Shown: positions 63,770 to 64,000 of the stretch, one piece after another
Numbering within the stretch: the stretch's first letter is position 1
Layout of the letters: each line of letters starts with the position of its first letter
Source of the DNA: Lachnoclostridium sp. An196
GTDB lineage: Bacteria > Bacillota > Clostridia > Lachnospirales > Lachnospiraceae
Reading direction: 5' to 3'
NCBI RefSeq assembly: GCF_002160135.1
Contig: NZ_NFJZ01000003.1
Location: 1-64,000 of the forward strand
Length of the DNA: 64,000 nucleotides
The notes under the pieces: generated by a model
The model's input: only the letters and a program-made list of their open reading frames with translations
What the model was told of the DNA's origin: nothing
Database searches by the model: none
Translations under genes and position numbers: made by a program

Positions 63770-64000
63770 AGAACATGTGATGATCGCCAAAATGGATAGC
63801 TATGTTAAGGACCTGATATACACTTATTGAAAGGATTGACCTGTTTCCTGAAAGACAGGAAAATGGAAGCATCCTGAAGCGAATCAGATTTAAATTCCGC
63901 GTAGATTATGACGCTGAAGATGGTGGCAAGGTGTTGCTCAACGAAAACGACGTCGAGACTGTAGTTCTTTTGTCACACAAATCCCCGGACAGTGTTATTA
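63759..64000 (+). pseudogene. Frameshifted C-terminal fragment resembling a site-specific recombinase, running off the window
   Basis: A short frame from ATG 63759 stops at 63828-63830 (ending DSYVKDLIYTY). A different frame is open from 63817 to the window edge with ERIDLFPERQENGSILKRI, then LLNENDVETVVLLSHKSP. The two pieces join as one protein if a small shift near 63815-63826 is repaired. The peptide resembles C-terminal tails of clostridial large serine recombinases that end at the rlmD/rumA attachment site, and VETVVLLS parallels VETVCLLS at the end of RlmD. No catalytic recombinase domain is present. Confidence 0.45.
63952..63975 (+). other. Probable right attachment junction
   Basis: Encodes VETVVLLS and shares GAGACTGT with the rlmD junction at 40150-40173 in direct orientation. 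If real, it marks the right end of an island of about 23.8 kb and the sequence beyond the window edge should be the displaced rlmD 3' end. Confidence 0.4.

Overview
The window looks like chromosomal DNA of a gut Clostridia, most likely Lachnospiraceae. Evidence: Firmicutes-type ribosome binding sites (AGGAGG family), moderate GC, a PotC-PotD permease/binding-protein fusion, GH51 and YesM/YesN sugar loci, MutS2 and YhaM, and an RlmD-type rRNA methyltransferase whose 3' end carries an integrated island. No rRNA, tRNA or CRISPR array was seen. Genus cannot be fixed from this sequence alone.

Layout. 1-715: a probable insertion-element end joined to the 3' part of a broken AlbA/HATPase-type regulator gene with a fourfold 12-bp repeat. 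716-1255: no intact gene, one likely gene remnant. 1256-5569: polyamine (spermidine/putrescine-type) ABC operon potA-potB-potCD; PotA has a large insert inside its TOBE region. 5517-7293 (minus): a tightly overlapped GNAT / ABC-type ATPase / GNAT operon with a strong promoter. 7480-7893: PNPOx-like protein. 8125-17844: an arabinose-type module of GH51 arabinofuranosidase, sugar ABC transporter (ATPase, two permeases, lipoprotein) and YesN/YesM two-component system. 18019-19882: an AAA ATPase followed by a separate TOPRIM protein, a likely two-gene defence unit. 20097-26465: membrane-anchored unknowns, threonine aldolase, a spore/envelope-like small protein, a beta-propeller-like/C39-like exported protein and an M29 aminopeptidase. 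26624-29343: OmpR-type response regulator and histidine kinase; 29415-31700: aconitase-family hydratase. 31750-36269 (minus): mutS2 followed by a second two-component pair. 36441-40272: degenerate HtrA-like PDZ protein, YhaM, RlmD.

From about 40150 to the window end lies an accessory island that begins inside the 3' end of rlmD. It carries a SymE-type toxin pair, a sigma-region-4-like protein, a three-gene ABC-3C conflict system (42134-45394), an HTH regulator and then a co-directional operon of SNF2 helicase, 1591-aa N6-adenine methyltransferase, two unrecognised proteins, a 2107-aa DEAD/DUF1998 helicase, an SF1 helicase with an N-terminal RelE-like domain, and a zinc-ribbon protein. This operon mixes hallmarks of class 1 DISARM (SNF2 helicase + methylase + DUF1998) and Druantia (very large DUF1998 helicase) but matches neither in full; it is the best candidate for an undescribed system here. 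At the right edge there is a frameshifted fragment resembling a recombinase C-terminus that ends in the same VETV-LLS peptide as the rlmD junction, which suggests the two ends of an integrative element that has lost its integrase.
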